In this document: in pieces, positions 8,646 to 17,956 of the stretch
Numbering within the stretch: the stretch's first letter is position 1
Layout: each line of letters begins with the position of its first letter
Source of the DNA: Pseudothermotoga_B sp051235805
Lineage (GTDB): Bacteria; Thermotogota; Thermotogae; Thermotogales; DSM-5069
Length of the DNA: 64,000 nucleotides
Assembly: GCF_051235805.1 (NCBI RefSeq)
Contig: NZ_JBPNXV010000001.1
Location: 1,488,001 to 1,552,000, forward strand
Direction of reading: 5' to 3'
Notes under the pieces: model-generated
Databases searched by the model: none
What the model was told of the DNA's origin: nothing
The model's input: only the letters and a program-made list of their open reading frames with translations
Program-made: the position numbers and the translations under genes

Positions 8646-9292
8646 CAATGATTTCAGCCTCTATATTGGCATGTGACCTTTCTAGACTCAACGATGAAAT
8701 CAAAAGGGTTGAACCATACATAGACATGGTTCACTTGGACGTCATGGATGGCGTCTTCGTACCGAACATAACCTTTGGATTACCACTACTCGAAGCGGTG
8801 AAGCGGTCTACTAACCTGCCCATAGACGCCCACTTGATGATCGTTGAACCTCAGAAGTATGTTGAAAGATTTGTCGAGGCAGGTGCCTCGATTGTAACCA
8901 TCCATTATGAAGCATGTCTACACCTTCACAGAACGATCTATCAGATCAAAGATAAAGGGGCGCAAGCGTACGTTGCGTTGAACCCACACACTCCTATAGA
9001 ACTCCTTTCTGAAATACTGAGTGATATAGACGGTGTTCTGGTGATGACGGTTAATCCTGGTTTCTCTGGGCAAAGGTTCATCGAGACAACAGTTGGAAAG
9101 TTGCGTAAGCTTTCGAAGATGATAAAAGAAAGACAGTTGAAGACGAAGATAATGGTCGACGGTGGCATAAACGAAGAAACCGTCCAAAAGGTAGTTTGCA
9201 ACGGTGCAGAAATATTGGTGATGGGGTATGGAATCTTCAAAAATGACCCGGCTTCTTTCAAGAAAAAGCTGGAGGAGATAAAATGTTTCTGA
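8642..9292 (+). CDS. rpe: Ribulose-phosphate 3-epimerase
   Basis: TIM-barrel enzyme that interconverts D-ribulose 5-phosphate and D-xylulose 5-phosphate in the pentose phosphate pathway. The 216 residues carry the expected SASILACDLSRL start, VHLDVMDGVFVPN and DAHLMI metal/acid-base motifs, a VNPGFSGQ phosphate loop and VDGGIN near the end. It overlaps rsgA by 4 nt (ATGA) and rdgB by 10 nt, so it is clearly part of the operon. Confidence 0.97.
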   Translation: MTMISASILACDLSRLNDEIKRVEPYIDMVHLDVMDGVFVPNITFGLPLLEAVKRSTNLPIDAHLMIVEPQKYVERFVEAGASIVTIHYEACLHLHRTIYQIKDKGAQAYVALNPHTPIELLSEILSDIDGVLVMTVNPGFSGQRFIETTVGKLRKLSKMIKERQLKTKIMVDGGINEETVQKVVCNGAEILVMGYGIFKNDPASFKKKLEEIKCF

Positions 9293-9867
9293 TCGCCACG
9301 ATGAACAAACACAAGGTTGAAGAAATAAAAAGATTCTTACCCGACGGAGTTCAGGTGCTGTCTCTCGATGATTTCAACTTGAAGGTGCAACCAACCGAAG
9401 ATGGCAACACATTTGTTGAAAATGCTCTGAAAAAAGCTATCTTCTATGCGAACCTCACCAGAACACAGACTATAGCCGATGATTCAGGACTGATGATCGA
9501 CTCACTTGATGGCTTTCCAGGTGTGCACTCAGCTAGATTCATGGAAGGTCAATCTTATGAAGAGAAGATGAGGTTCATTCTAAGGATGCTTCAAGGAAAA
9601 TCTGACAGAAAGGCAAGATTTGTCTGTGTAGCTGCTTATCATGATCCGGTGGAAAAGCTCTCACTTTGCTGTGAAGGTGTTGTCGAAGGCTCGATAGCTG
9701 AGGCAATAAGAGGAACAAGCGGCTTTGGCTATGATCCGATTTTCGTACCAGATGGATACGAGATGACCTTTGGTGAAATGGGTGAAGAAAAGCACAAAAT
9801 CAGTCATAGATATAAAGCTTTTAGCAAACTTTTTGAGAAATTAAGTGCTATAATCTCTTTCAAGTAA
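9283..9867 (+). CDS. rdgB: XTP/dITP diphosphatase (HAM1/RdgB family)
   Basis: House-cleaning nucleotide pyrophosphatase that hydrolyses dITP, XTP and related deaminated purine triphosphates. 194 residues. An early lysine-rich motif TMNKHKVEEI, the central DDSGL motif, GVHSARF, and the substrate loop TSGFGYDPIF with SHR near the end are all typical. It overlaps rpe by 10 nt, and its 3' end carries the extended -10 promoter of leuS. Confidence 0.96.
   Translation: MFLIATMNKHKVEEIKRFLPDGVQVLSLDDFNLKVQPTEDGNTFVENALKKAIFYANLTRTQTIADDSGLMIDSLDGFPGVHSARFMEGQSYEEKMRFILRMLQGKSDRKARFVCVAAYHDPVEKLSLCCEGVVEGSIAEAIRGTSGFGYDPIFVPDGYEMTFGEMGEEKHKISHRYKAFSKLFEKLSAIISFK
9846..9854 (+). promoter_or_regulatory. 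Extended -10 promoter for leuS
   Basis: TGCTATAAT lies inside the last codons of rdgB. This is a perfect -10 hexamer with the upstream TGn extension that can substitute for a weak -35. The predicted start is near 9861, just before the GGAGGTGG ribosome binding site and the GTG start of leuS at 9882. It would let leuS be transcribed independently of the upstream operon. Confidence 0.5.
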
Positions 9868-9881
9868 CCGGAGGTGGTTTT

Positions 9882-12329
9882 GTGCCTAAATATGATCCAG
9901 CGGAAATAGAGCCAAGGTGGCAGAGTTTTTGGGAAGAAAAAGGCATGTTCAAAACACCGCAGTATTCAGAGCTGCCAAAATACTACATGCTTGTGATGTT
10001 CCCATACCCTTCAGGGACAATGCACGTAGGTCATGTGAAGAATTACGTCATCGGTGATGCTGTAGCTCGTTATAAGAGAATGTGCGGCTACAACGTATTG
10101 CATCCTTTTGGATATGATGCCTTTGGTCTACCTGCGGAAAACGCTGCGATCGAAAGAAAGATCCATCCACAGGACTGGACTATGAAGAACATCAACACAA
10201 TAAGGGGACAGATCAAGAAACTTGGCATCAGTTATGACTGGGATAGAGAAGTCATCACTTGTGTTGAATCTTATTACAAGTGGACAGAGTGGGTCTTCTT
10301 GAAGCTCTATGAGGCCGGTCTGGCTTACAAAAAGAAAGCTGCTGTCAATTGGTGCCCGAAGTGTATGACCTCTCTTGCAAACGAGCAAGTTAAAGATGGC
10401 AAATGTGAAAGATGTGACACACCCGTTACCATAAAACATTTGGAGCAATGGTTTTTCAAGATAACCGACTATGCTGAGAGACTCTTGAAAAATTTAGACA
10501 AGTTGACTGGTTGGCCCGAACACGTGAAAACCATGCAAAGAAACTGGATAGGTGAAAGCAAAGGTGCAAGGATAAGATTCAAAGTGGACGGATCAGAGAT
10601 GCAGATCGAAGTTTTCACAACAAGGCCTGACACGCTTTGGGGAGTAACCTTCATGGCACTCGCACCCGAATCACCCCTGATTGAGCACATAGTACTTCCT
10701 GAGTTCCATCAAGACCTTGAGAAGTTTCTGGAAAAGGTTGGTCAACAAGATAGATTTCGAAGAGGTTCTGCCGATGTCGAAAAGGAAGGTTTCTTCACCG
10801 GTAGATATGTGATCAACCCTGTGAATGGTGAGAAGGTTCCCATTTACGTTGCCAACTATGTGCTTATGGAGTATGGAACAGGTGCTGTTATGGGAGTCCC
10901 AGCCCACGACCAAAGAGATTATGAGTTCGCCAGTAAGTACGGTATACCCATAAAGCAAGTCATAAAACCACTGCAGGATGCAGTTGTGGGAAAGGCGTAT
11001 GATGGACCAGGAACCATGATCAACAGTGGTGAACTCACCGGTACGCCAGTTCCTGATGGCATGGAAAAGGTTCTGTCTTGGCTTGAAGAAAGAGGATTGG
11101 GTAAGCGGGCTGTACAGTACAAGTTGAGAGACTGGTTGATTTCTAGGCAGCGCTACTGGGGTGCACCCATACCTGTGGTGTACTGCGATCATTGTGGAGT
11201 CGTTCCTATACCAGAGAAAGACCTACCCGTAAGACTGCCATACAACGTCCAGTTTCTCCCAACAGGTCAGTCTCCGTTGATGTTGAGTGAGGAATTCAGA
11301 AAGACCACCTGTCCTAAATGTGGTGGACCAGCACTCAGAGATGTGGACACAATGGATACTTTTGTTGATTCTTCATGGTATTTCTTGAGGTACGTCAATC
11401 CAACACTCACCGATGTGCCATTCATAAAGGAAGATGTCGATTATTGGTTGCCAGTAGACCAGTATGTCGGCGGAGTGGAACACGCAATATTGCATCTTCT
11501 GTATTCAAGGTTCATAACAATGGTCTTGCACGACTTGGGGTACTTGAGTTTCGATGAACCATTTGAAAATCTCTTCACCCAAGGCATGATCTACAAAGAC
11601 GGTGCCAAGATGTCGAAGAGCAAAGGCAATGTTGTCTCACCGGATGATATGATTGAGAAATACGGTGCTGATACATTGAGATTGTACATTCTCTTCATGG
11701 GACCACCTGAAAAAGATGCTGAATGGAATGATTCAGGTATAGAAGGCGTTCACCGTTTCATAAAAAAGGCATGGAACTTGATTGACCAGATAATATCGAT
11801 ACCGGATCGTGCAAATGGTCAATTAACACAGGAAGAAAAAGAGCTCAGAAGAAAATTGCATTCTTCACTTAAAAAGATCACACAGGACATGGAGGGTGGC
11901 TTCAAGTTCAATACCGCCATAAGTAGTCTGATGGAACTGACAAACACTGTCTCTGATTACATGGACAAGATCCCCCAGGAAGACTGGAATACCGGTGTTC
12001 TGAAAGAGTTTGCCGAGAAATTTCTTCTGATGATATCTCCATTTGCGCCACATTTTGCCGAAGAACTCTGGCACAGAATGGGAAAAGATACATCGATAAT
12101 GAAAGAAAACTGGCCCAAGTATGATCCAAATGCACTCACCGTCGAAGAGATCGAGATAGCCGTGCAGGTGAATGGCAAACTCAGAGACAGAATCAAGATT
12201 CCAGTTAACGCAGATCAAGACCAAGTGCTGCAAATTGCTTTGATGAGTGAGAAGGTCACAAAGTTTCTCAGTGGTGAACCAAAGAAGGTGCATTACGTAC
12301 AAAACAGACTTCTTAACATCATTGGGTAG
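9882..12329 (+). CDS. leuS: Leucyl-tRNA synthetase
   Basis: Class I aminoacyl-tRNA synthetase charging tRNA-Leu. The 815 residues are the normal bacterial length. It contains the HIGH-type motif HVGH (about residues 47-50), zinc-ribbon cysteines in NWCPKC/CERC, an inserted CP1 editing domain, and KMSKSKGN with the anticodon-binding C-terminus after it. The start is GTG with GGAGGTGG 5 nt upstream. It ends in a clear intrinsic terminator. Confidence 0.98.
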   Translation: MPKYDPAEIEPRWQSFWEEKGMFKTPQYSELPKYYMLVMFPYPSGTMHVGHVKNYVIGDAVARYKRMCGYNVLHPFGYDAFGLPAENAAIERKIHPQDWTMKNINTIRGQIKKLGISYDWDREVITCVESYYKWTEWVFLKLYEAGLAYKKKAAVNWCPKCMTSLANEQVKDGKCERCDTPVTIKHLEQWFFKITDYAERLLKNLDKLTGWPEHVKTMQRNWIGESKGARIRFKVDGSEMQIEVFTTRPDTLWGVTFMALAPESPLIEHIVLPEFHQDLEKFLEKVGQQDRFRRGSADVEKEGFFTGRYVINPVNGEKVPIYVANYVLMEYGTGAVMGVPAHDQRDYEFASKYGIPIKQVIKPLQDAVVGKAYDGPGTMINSGELTGTPVPDGMEKVLSWLEERGLGKRAVQYKLRDWLISRQRYWGAPIPVVYCDHCGVVPIPEKDLPVRLPYNVQFLPTGQSPLMLSEEFRKTTCPKCGGPALRDVDTMDTFVDSSWYFLRYVNPTLTDVPFIKEDVDYWLPVDQYVGGVEHAILHLLYSRFITMVLHDLGYLSFDEPFENLFTQGMIYKDGAKMSKSKGNVVSPDDMIEKYGADTLRLYILFMGPPEKDAEWNDSGIEGVHRFIKKAWNLIDQIISIPDRANGQLTQEEKELRRKLHSSLKKITQDMEGGFKFNTAISSLMELTNTVSDYMDKIPQEDWNTGVLKEFAEKFLLMISPFAPHFAEELWHRMGKDTSIMKENWPKYDPNALTVEEIEIAVQVNGKLRDRIKIPVNADQDQVLQIALMSEKVTKFLSGEPKKVHYVQNRLLNIIG

Positions 12330-12350
12330 AATGATCTGTACGAAAAATTC

Positions 12351-12381
12351 AGCCAAGGTGTAGCACACCTTGGCTTTTTTT
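12351..12381 (+). terminator. Intrinsic terminator after leuS
   Basis: A 10-bp perfect stem AGCCAAGGTG/CACCTTGGCT with a 5-nt loop is followed directly by seven T residues. It closes the rlmN-leuS transcription unit. Confidence 0.9.
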
Positions 12382-12402
12382 GTCTATGTAGAGCAAATGG
12401 AG

Positions 12403-12427
12403 TAAGAATAGCATGATCTGGTGATAA
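12403..12427 (+). promoter_or_regulatory. Possible sigma-28 (FliA)-like promoter for the chemotaxis receptor
   Basis: TAAG, 13 nt, then GGTGATAA resembles the motility sigma factor consensus TAAA-N15-GCCGATAA, with a short spacer. It lies about 60 nt upstream of a chemotaxis receptor gene, the kind of gene usually under this sigma factor. The match is imperfect. Confidence 0.25.
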
Positions 12428-12486
12428 AATTTGTTCGGATCAACCTTCAAAAACACTTTTTTCTTTGACGTGCTGGAGGTGTACAA

Positions 12487-14437
12487 ATGAAAAAACTTCG
12501 CTCAAGAATGCTTGTATGGTTTCTGATACCGGTTGTTTTGCTTTCGACAGGTATAGCTTTTGTGGTTTATTCGAATGTTTCGAAGTCGTCAATTCACATG
12601 GCAGAGACCGCTGCGCAGGGAATTGTCAATCTTGGTAGCAGAGTCGTGAGTGAATGGCTCCTCAGGGTTGTAGACAGAATCAAAGTTCTGGCTGAGAAAA
12701 AAGTAATCGCACAAATCACACTCGAGGGAGCAGAGGATCTCTTCGTATCTTGGTCAGAAGGCATCGCTCGGTCAACAAAAGCTCAGGAAGCCGACATATC
12801 TCAAAAATCATACTTCAAGCAGATCTTTGAAGGAAAAGATTTGGTCATAAGTGAACCCGATATCTCTGTATTTTCATCTATCCCTGTTTTCGTTGTGGCA
12901 GCTGCTTTCAAGGACTATCAAGGACAGACAATGGGATTGTACGGAGCTACTATTCCTTTAGAAACGCTTTCCAATATGATAAAGGGTATTCAGCTTGGTA
13001 AGGGAAGTTTTCCGATAGTCGTAACATCTAAAGGCACAGTCATGGTCCATTCTGATGCTGCGCAAGTGATGAATTTGAATATCGCCGAATCAGATGAGAA
13101 ACTTGCCTACAAAGGGCTTACAGAAATAGGGAAAAGGATGGTTGCTCAAGAGAGTGGTTACGGTAAATACTCAGACAACAAAGGAGTTGTACACTACGTG
13201 TTTTTCACCCCTATTGAGTCGTCGCCTGGTTGGTCACTGGGTATAGTTGTGCCGGCAGATGAGGTTCTTAAGGATGCCAGAAGGACTAATTACATCGTTA
13301 TTGGTCTGTTTGTCCTTTTGATCGTGGTGATTGCTGTAATTGTTTTCATCGTTGCTACTTCGATATCCAATCCTATCACGATGCTGGCTCACAGTGTGAA
13401 TAAACTCGATAAAGGCGATTTGACAACAAAGTTCGAAACAAAGGGCAGAGATGAGGTTGCTCAAATCGCACATGCATTGAACGACATGGCTGCAGGTTTG
13501 AGGTCAACTGTTGGGGATATCCTCGATCTCTCATTGAGTATAGATAGCTCAGCCGACAACTTAGGAGATATCTCTGAGCAGCTAAGAGTTTCTGGATCCA
13601 ACTTGAACAGATGTACTATAGATATAAACCAAGCCGTTCAGAAGGCGTCAAAATCCTCTAAAGAGTTCACTGGTGGTATCAGTGAAATTGCAGCAAGTGC
13701 ACAGAATATAGCAAAGGCTGCACAAGATCTTGCCAACAGATCTGAAAGGATGGAACACGCGGCAAGAGACGGCGAGAAAGCACTTGATATGATTCACGAG
13801 TCGATTGAAGACTCCAAAGCCAAAGCTACATTCACAGCATTGGCTGTCAGTGAATTATCCAAGAATGCTCAGAACATTGGAGAAATAGTTGATTCTATAA
13901 ACTCAATCGCTGAACAGACAAATTTGCTTGCTCTAAATGCTGCCATCGAAGCTGCAAGAGCTGGTGAAGCTGGCAGGGGGTTTGCTGTTGTTGCCGACGA
14001 AATAAGAAAGCTCGCTGAACAAAGCAAAGTTGCCACCGAGAAAATAAACCAGATACTGAATAACATAAGACAGGGCGCAGAAAAAGCCAGTTCAGTGACG
14101 CAGGAGGCTGTTAGTGCTGTCGAGAAAGTCACACAACAATCTGACACAGTGAGAAATTCTCTCATCAACGTACTGGGACAGATCAGTCAGAGAGATCGCG
14201 GATATGACAGATCAGCTGGCTGCAAATTCACAGCAGCAAAGCGCTACTGCTCAGCAAATGAATGCAGCTATCGTTGGTCTGAATTTCTCAATTTCGAATA
14301 TCTCCGATAGAGTTGAGGAACTCGATAGAGTTGTCAAGGAACAAGTACAGATCAACCAACAAGTGAGCTTGGAAAGTTCGAGATTAGTTGAATTCTCAAA
14401 GAAACTGAATGAATTGGTCGGCAAATTCAGGATATAA
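12487..14437 (+). pseudogene. Methyl-accepting chemotaxis protein, frameshifted near its C-terminus
   Basis: Transmembrane chemoreceptor. There is an N-terminal transmembrane segment (about 9-29), an extracellular Cache-like sensor, a second transmembrane segment near 272-294, a HAMP domain, and a signalling domain with the conserved hairpin tip EQTNLLALNAAIEAARAGE near residue 480. The reading frame from 12487 is knocked out by one extra base around 14188-14195 (CAGAGAGATC) and ends at 14310 with unrelated residues. The missing C-terminal helix (QLAANSQQQSATAQQMN and beyond, to 14437) reads on in another frame. Removing one base gives a 649-residue normal receptor. It could be a true lesion, a phase variant or a sequencing error. 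The tip is intact before the shift, so some function may remain. Confidence 0.88.
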
Positions 14438-14453
14438 TAAAATAAATTAGAGA

Positions 14454-17045
14454 TTGGGGGAATCTATTCTGAATAAACCATTACTTTCTGTTGCGATGAT
14501 CGTCAAAGATGAAGAGCACAACATTCGAAGAGCTCTGGACAGTATAAAAGATGTTGTGGATGAAATAGTGGTGGTCGACACAGGATCAAGTGACAACACT
14601 CCCAATATCGTTCGAGAATACACAGACAAACTGTACTTTCACCCATGGAAAAACGATTTCTCAGAAGCGAGGAACAACTCGCTCAAATACGTCAACTGCG
14701 AGTGGGTTTTGATCTTCGATGCCGATGAAGAAGCCTCGCAAGAGTTCAGAGATGGGATAAGAGATTTTCTCAGTTCACTGCCGAGGGATGTCAATACAAT
14801 CTACCTCCCAACCATCAGTTACATGGATTGGGATTTCAAAAGGACAGAAACAGCTTCTACACCACGAATCTTTAGAAATGGTACAGTCCACTACGAGAAC
14901 ATCGTTCACAATCAGGCAATATACAAACCCAGAGTTGTGAATGCAAATTTCGTGATCTATCATTACGGTTACATCTGGACCAGAAAGCTCAGGAAGCAAA
15001 AATATGAAAGGACAGCAACACTCATAAGAAAGCATTTGGAGCAGTGTAAGAACGACCAAGAGAAGATCTACTACCTTGTTCAACTTTACAAGACTGAAAA
15101 AACTGGTGGTAAGGTTCATCAGGCGGCAGAGGTTGGTTGGCAGGTTCTAAAGTTGCTCAGACCGATGACTTCGATACCGGCGATTGGTCTGGAGTTTCTG
15201 TACATCTTTTCATTCGATCTAATCAACGCAGGCTTGTACGATCTTGCAATGGAACTTGCCGAGGCTGCAATAAGAGCAACTCCACAGTACCCTGATCCTT
15301 ATTTTTCTCTGCTCAATGTACACTTCAGAAAACAAGAATGGAGCAAGGTAGTCGAACTGCATGAAAGGTTCAAAAAAGCCGTCGAAAGCGCTTCAAAGAA
15401 TATTGAGAAATTCGGCTGGACTATAATGTCTTTCAAAGATATTCCAGCAGCAGATCTCATGGCAATGATTGCTTACATCGAACTTGAAGAGTATGAAAAA
15501 CTAAACGAGATTGCCCGCGATCTCTTTGAGCGTGACAGCGATCTTCCCACAGCTTGGATTCAACACTTGATCAACAAAATCGCCGAGAAAGATATAGAAA
15601 AGTGTTTGCCAACCCTCAAGTATTTGACAAAACTGGTGAACAAGAAAGAACTGAGGGTGAACATGCAGCCTGTGTACGAAAGAATCGCCGAGAAACACAT
15701 TCACGTGAGCTTGCAAGATATCGTTGTGAAAGATGTGTCCCCGATGAGCTTTGCTCTGCTTCAGAGGATAGATACTAACAGAGATCTTCTTTTAGAATCT
15801 ATGAGTTCAGGTAATTTGCAGAACATAGTCAAGGAAAATGGTGTTGGCGGTTTACTCTTAGTTTATTCACTCTTGGAAGATTCTAAGAAGAAGTCTTTGG
15901 TGGAGAATTTCGTCGAGGATGAAGACACAGTAGTTCGTGGAGTTGCAAAGGCAATACTGGCAGATCATCTTATCAAAGAAAGGAAGTTTTTGGAAGCAAT
16001 AAGGCTTTATAGAGATGCCATACAGCTTGTACCAGAACTTTCGCAGTTCGTTAAGCCAGTTGTCGAAGATCTGAAGACCAGATTGGATTCAACTATAGAA
16101 GGCGTATACGAGGAGTTGTACAAATTCTACTCGAGGCAGAAGGAGTTCTTGGTCGATTTCAAGAGATATTTCGGAAACGGTGTAAACAAAATACACCTGC
16201 TCTCAGACAGCGATGTTGCACTCTATGCTTCTGCAGTTCACAGCCAGAACGAAACAAAAGCCGTTGAATTGCTCGAAAGAATAAGACAACCTGAACATTT
16301 CCCAATGTATTATTATAGGCTCGCCAAATTCTACTCAAAGATAGACAAGAGGAAATCGTTGTCTTACCATGTAAAAGCCGTTGAGGAAAACGAAAGGCTC
16401 GCAGACATAGTTGGCGGAAGATTTCCCTATACAGGGCTCTACCCGAATATCACTCTCAACTGGTTCAACGATAAGGACGAGCTACTGTGGGTTGGCAACT
16501 TATCAGAGAAGTTCTGCACCTTCGGGGTGATTCATCCTGTGAGGGCTTGGTACAAGAGCAAGAATGGTTTGATCTATGCAAAACCTTACCCCACAGATGA
16601 GTCACTCAAAGCGTACGAGAAATTCGAACAAGAAGCTTACACACCCGTACCGATGAGGGTTCAACCGAACGAGCTCTGTAGAGTGCTTTCAAGACTTGAC
16701 TGCCATGAGCTGAGGGTAACAGGTCAGTACGAGAACATGAAGGGTGTTTTTTCAGAACTTGAGATCACAGTAAACGAAAGGTCAAAGAACTTGCTCGTGC
16801 TCTTTGGTGTCGAACAAACGACAGAGATGAAAAACATAGTTTTAGATGCCGAACAGGTTACTGTCTTCTACCGAACGCCGAGTATCTCAGAAGATAACGA
16901 CATGGTCTGGTACTATCCAGCTTTTCGTGTCCTGAGAACGACGGCAAAGATCAAAGAAGAGCTTCGCTCACTTGGTTTCAAGATCATAGACTCTGAATAC
17001 TTTTCAAACGGACTACGCGCCGTTGTCGCCAAACGCGAAAAATGA
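14454..17045 (+). CDS. Family 2 glycosyltransferase with TPR-like helical repeats
   Basis: 863 residues. The first 230 form a GT-A glycosyltransferase: LSVAMIVKDEEHNI at the start, DTGSSDNT, and the DADEE metal-binding motif near residue 90. The rest is mostly helical and repeat-like (TPR type), with a beta-rich C-terminal 200 residues that I do not recognise. Similar GT2-TPR proteins glycosylate peptides or proteins or act in surface polysaccharide synthesis; the substrate here is unknown. The TTG at 14454 lacks a good ribosome binding site. GGGGG at 14456-14460 is correctly spaced for an in-frame CTG at 14469, which may be the true start. The gene lies 16 nt after the receptor gene. Confidence 0.85.
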   Translation: MGESILNKPLLSVAMIVKDEEHNIRRALDSIKDVVDEIVVVDTGSSDNTPNIVREYTDKLYFHPWKNDFSEARNNSLKYVNCEWVLIFDADEEASQEFRDGIRDFLSSLPRDVNTIYLPTISYMDWDFKRTETASTPRIFRNGTVHYENIVHNQAIYKPRVVNANFVIYHYGYIWTRKLRKQKYERTATLIRKHLEQCKNDQEKIYYLVQLYKTEKTGGKVHQAAEVGWQVLKLLRPMTSIPAIGLEFLYIFSFDLINAGLYDLAMELAEAAIRATPQYPDPYFSLLNVHFRKQEWSKVVELHERFKKAVESASKNIEKFGWTIMSFKDIPAADLMAMIAYIELEEYEKLNEIARDLFERDSDLPTAWIQHLINKIAEKDIEKCLPTLKYLTKLVNKKELRVNMQPVYERIAEKHIHVSLQDIVVKDVSPMSFALLQRIDTNRDLLLESMSSGNLQNIVKENGVGGLLLVYSLLEDSKKKSLVENFVEDEDTVVRGVAKAILADHLIKERKFLEAIRLYRDAIQLVPELSQFVKPVVEDLKTRLDSTIEGVYEELYKFYSRQKEFLVDFKRYFGNGVNKIHLLSDSDVALYASAVHSQNETKAVELLERIRQPEHFPMYYYRLAKFYSKIDKRKSLSYHVKAVEENERLADIVGGRFPYTGLYPNITLNWFNDKDELLWVGNLSEKFCTFGVIHPVRAWYKSKNGLIYAKPYPTDESLKAYEKFEQEAYTPVPMRVQPNELCRVLSRLDCHELRVTGQYENMKGVFSELEITVNERSKNLLVLFGVEQTTEMKNIVLDAEQVTVFYRTPSISEDNDMVWYYPAFRVLRTTAKIKEELRSLGFKIIDSEYFSNGLRAVVAKREK

Positions 17046-17049
17046 AGGA

Positions 17050-17493
17050 TCAGTCACTCAACTGTTTTTGCATGACTATGAAGCCAATCTCGTTGAGTTC
17101 TTTAACTTTGACAAATCCAAAATCTTCATAGAGTTTAATGGCTCTGTTGTTGGAAAGATGAACGCCAATCTCTAAGACTCTTGCGCCCTCATTGTATTCC
17201 TTTTCAATCGTCTGAAGGATTTTTTTACCAAGTCCTTTACCTTGAAATTCCTCTTCGATTATCAGCGCATGAATGTGGAGAACTTCGTCTCGCTTCTCTG
17301 TCCAGAAAAAACCTGCGATACGCTCTTGAAGGTACACTACTTGGATCTTTCCAGTTTTCTTGAAAAGTTCTTTGAATTGTTCAGCAGAAACTCCTAAGCT
17401 GTTCATGACGTTCTGAAGGTAAGTTGAGGTGTACTTCATCATTGAATCAAAGAGCTGATCGTACTGCCACTCTTGAGCCTGCAAAAGTTGCAT
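17050..17493 (-). CDS. GNAT-family N-acetyltransferase
   Basis: 147 residues with the GNAT acetyl-CoA site: a QGKGLGKK pyrophosphate loop in the middle, then a VLEIGVHLSNNRAIKLYEDFGF strand-helix characteristic of the fold. The substrate is not predictable. The ATG at 17493 has AGGGGGA upstream, and a TGCTATAAT promoter lies 30 nt further back. It is monocistronic, convergent with the upstream glycosyltransferase gene and divergent from the metal-resistance operon. Confidence 0.88.
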   Translation of the reverse strand: MQLLQAQEWQYDQLFDSMMKYTSTYLQNVMNSLGVSAEQFKELFKKTGKIQVVYLQERIAGFFWTEKRDEVLHIHALIIEEEFQGKGLGKKILQTIEKEYNEGARVLEIGVHLSNNRAIKLYEDFGFVKVKELNEIGFIVMQKQLSD

Positions 17494-17522
17494 GAAATCC
17501 CCCTAAAAGGAAAACTACAAGT

Positions 17523-17531
17523 ATTATAGCA
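17523..17531 (-). promoter_or_regulatory. Extended -10 promoter for the GNAT gene
   Basis: On the minus strand TGCTATAAT ends 29 nt before the GNAT start codon, the same extended -10 form as at leuS. The -35 region is weak. It sits back to back with the arsR-type promoter, within about 40 bp. Confidence 0.5.
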
Positions 17532-17537
17532 GTATCT

Positions 17538-17566
17538 TTGACAAAATGAGAAAAGAGGATTAGAAT
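17538..17566 (+). promoter_or_regulatory. Promoter of the metal-resistance operon
   Basis: TTGACA (17538-17543), an exact 17-nt spacer and TAGAAT (17561-17566) form a near-consensus housekeeping promoter. The predicted start near 17573 falls inside the palindrome at 17570-17587, which fits steric repression by the ArsR-type protein. Confidence 0.75.
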
Positions 17567-17569
17567 AGA

Positions 17570-17587
17570 GTTGAACGATTGTTCAAC
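17570..17587. promoter_or_regulatory. ArsR/SmtB-type operator palindrome
   Basis: The perfect inverted repeat GTTGAAC-GATT-GTTCAAC contains TGAA-N6-TTCA, the known core of SmtB/CzrA/CadC-type operators. It covers the predicted transcription start of the repressor-ATPase operon and lies 16 nt before the repressor start codon. Confidence 0.75.
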
Positions 17588-17602
17588 TGTTGAGGTGATA
17601 TT

Positions 17603-17956
17603 GTGAACAAATTCATGTGCTCGGTTGACAAGATTCACTCACAACGTGTTAGAGACGTTTGCAAGAACCTTGAGGATGAACAAACAACAGAGAGGATGGC
17701 AAGTCTATTCTCGACCTTTTCAGATCCAACGAGGTTGAGAATTCTCTTAGCACTTGAGAGGATGGAACTGTGCGGTTGTGATCTTTGCGCCATAACTGGA
17801 GCTACAAAGTCTGCTGTGTCTCATCAGATGAGAATATTGAAGATGGCTAATTTAGTCAAGAGCAGGAGGGAAGGAAAGCAAATTTTCTACTCACTCGCCG
17901 ATAGACACGTGTTAAAGCTCCTCAAGACAGCACTCGAACACGTAAAGGAGAGATGA
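17603..17956 (+). CDS. ArsR/SmtB-family metal-sensing repressor
   Basis: 117-residue winged-helix repressor. The recognition region is SAVSHQMRILKMANLVKSRR, with the preceding helix carrying ELCGCDLC. Cysteines at this place form the alpha-3 thiolate site of ArsR/CadC proteins. Further cysteines at residues 6 and 20 near the N-terminus match the CadC pattern of N-terminal plus alpha-3 ligands. Metal binding should release it from the operator just upstream. The start is GTG at 17603 with GAGGTGA upstream, and the stop overlaps the ATPase start by 4 nt. Cd, Pb or Zn sensing is inferred from the cysteine layout and the partner gene. Confidence 0.93.
   Translation: MNKFMCSVDKIHSQRVRDVCKNLEDEQTTERMASLFSTFSDPTRLRILLALERMELCGCDLCAITGATKSAVSHQMRILKMANLVKSRREGKQIFYSLADRHVLKLLKTALEHVKER

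Noticed and set aside
14204..14437. Separate small 77-residue gene
   Set aside because: It is the displaced C-terminal helix of the chemoreceptor; a one-base shift joins it to the upstream frame, so it is not an independent gene.
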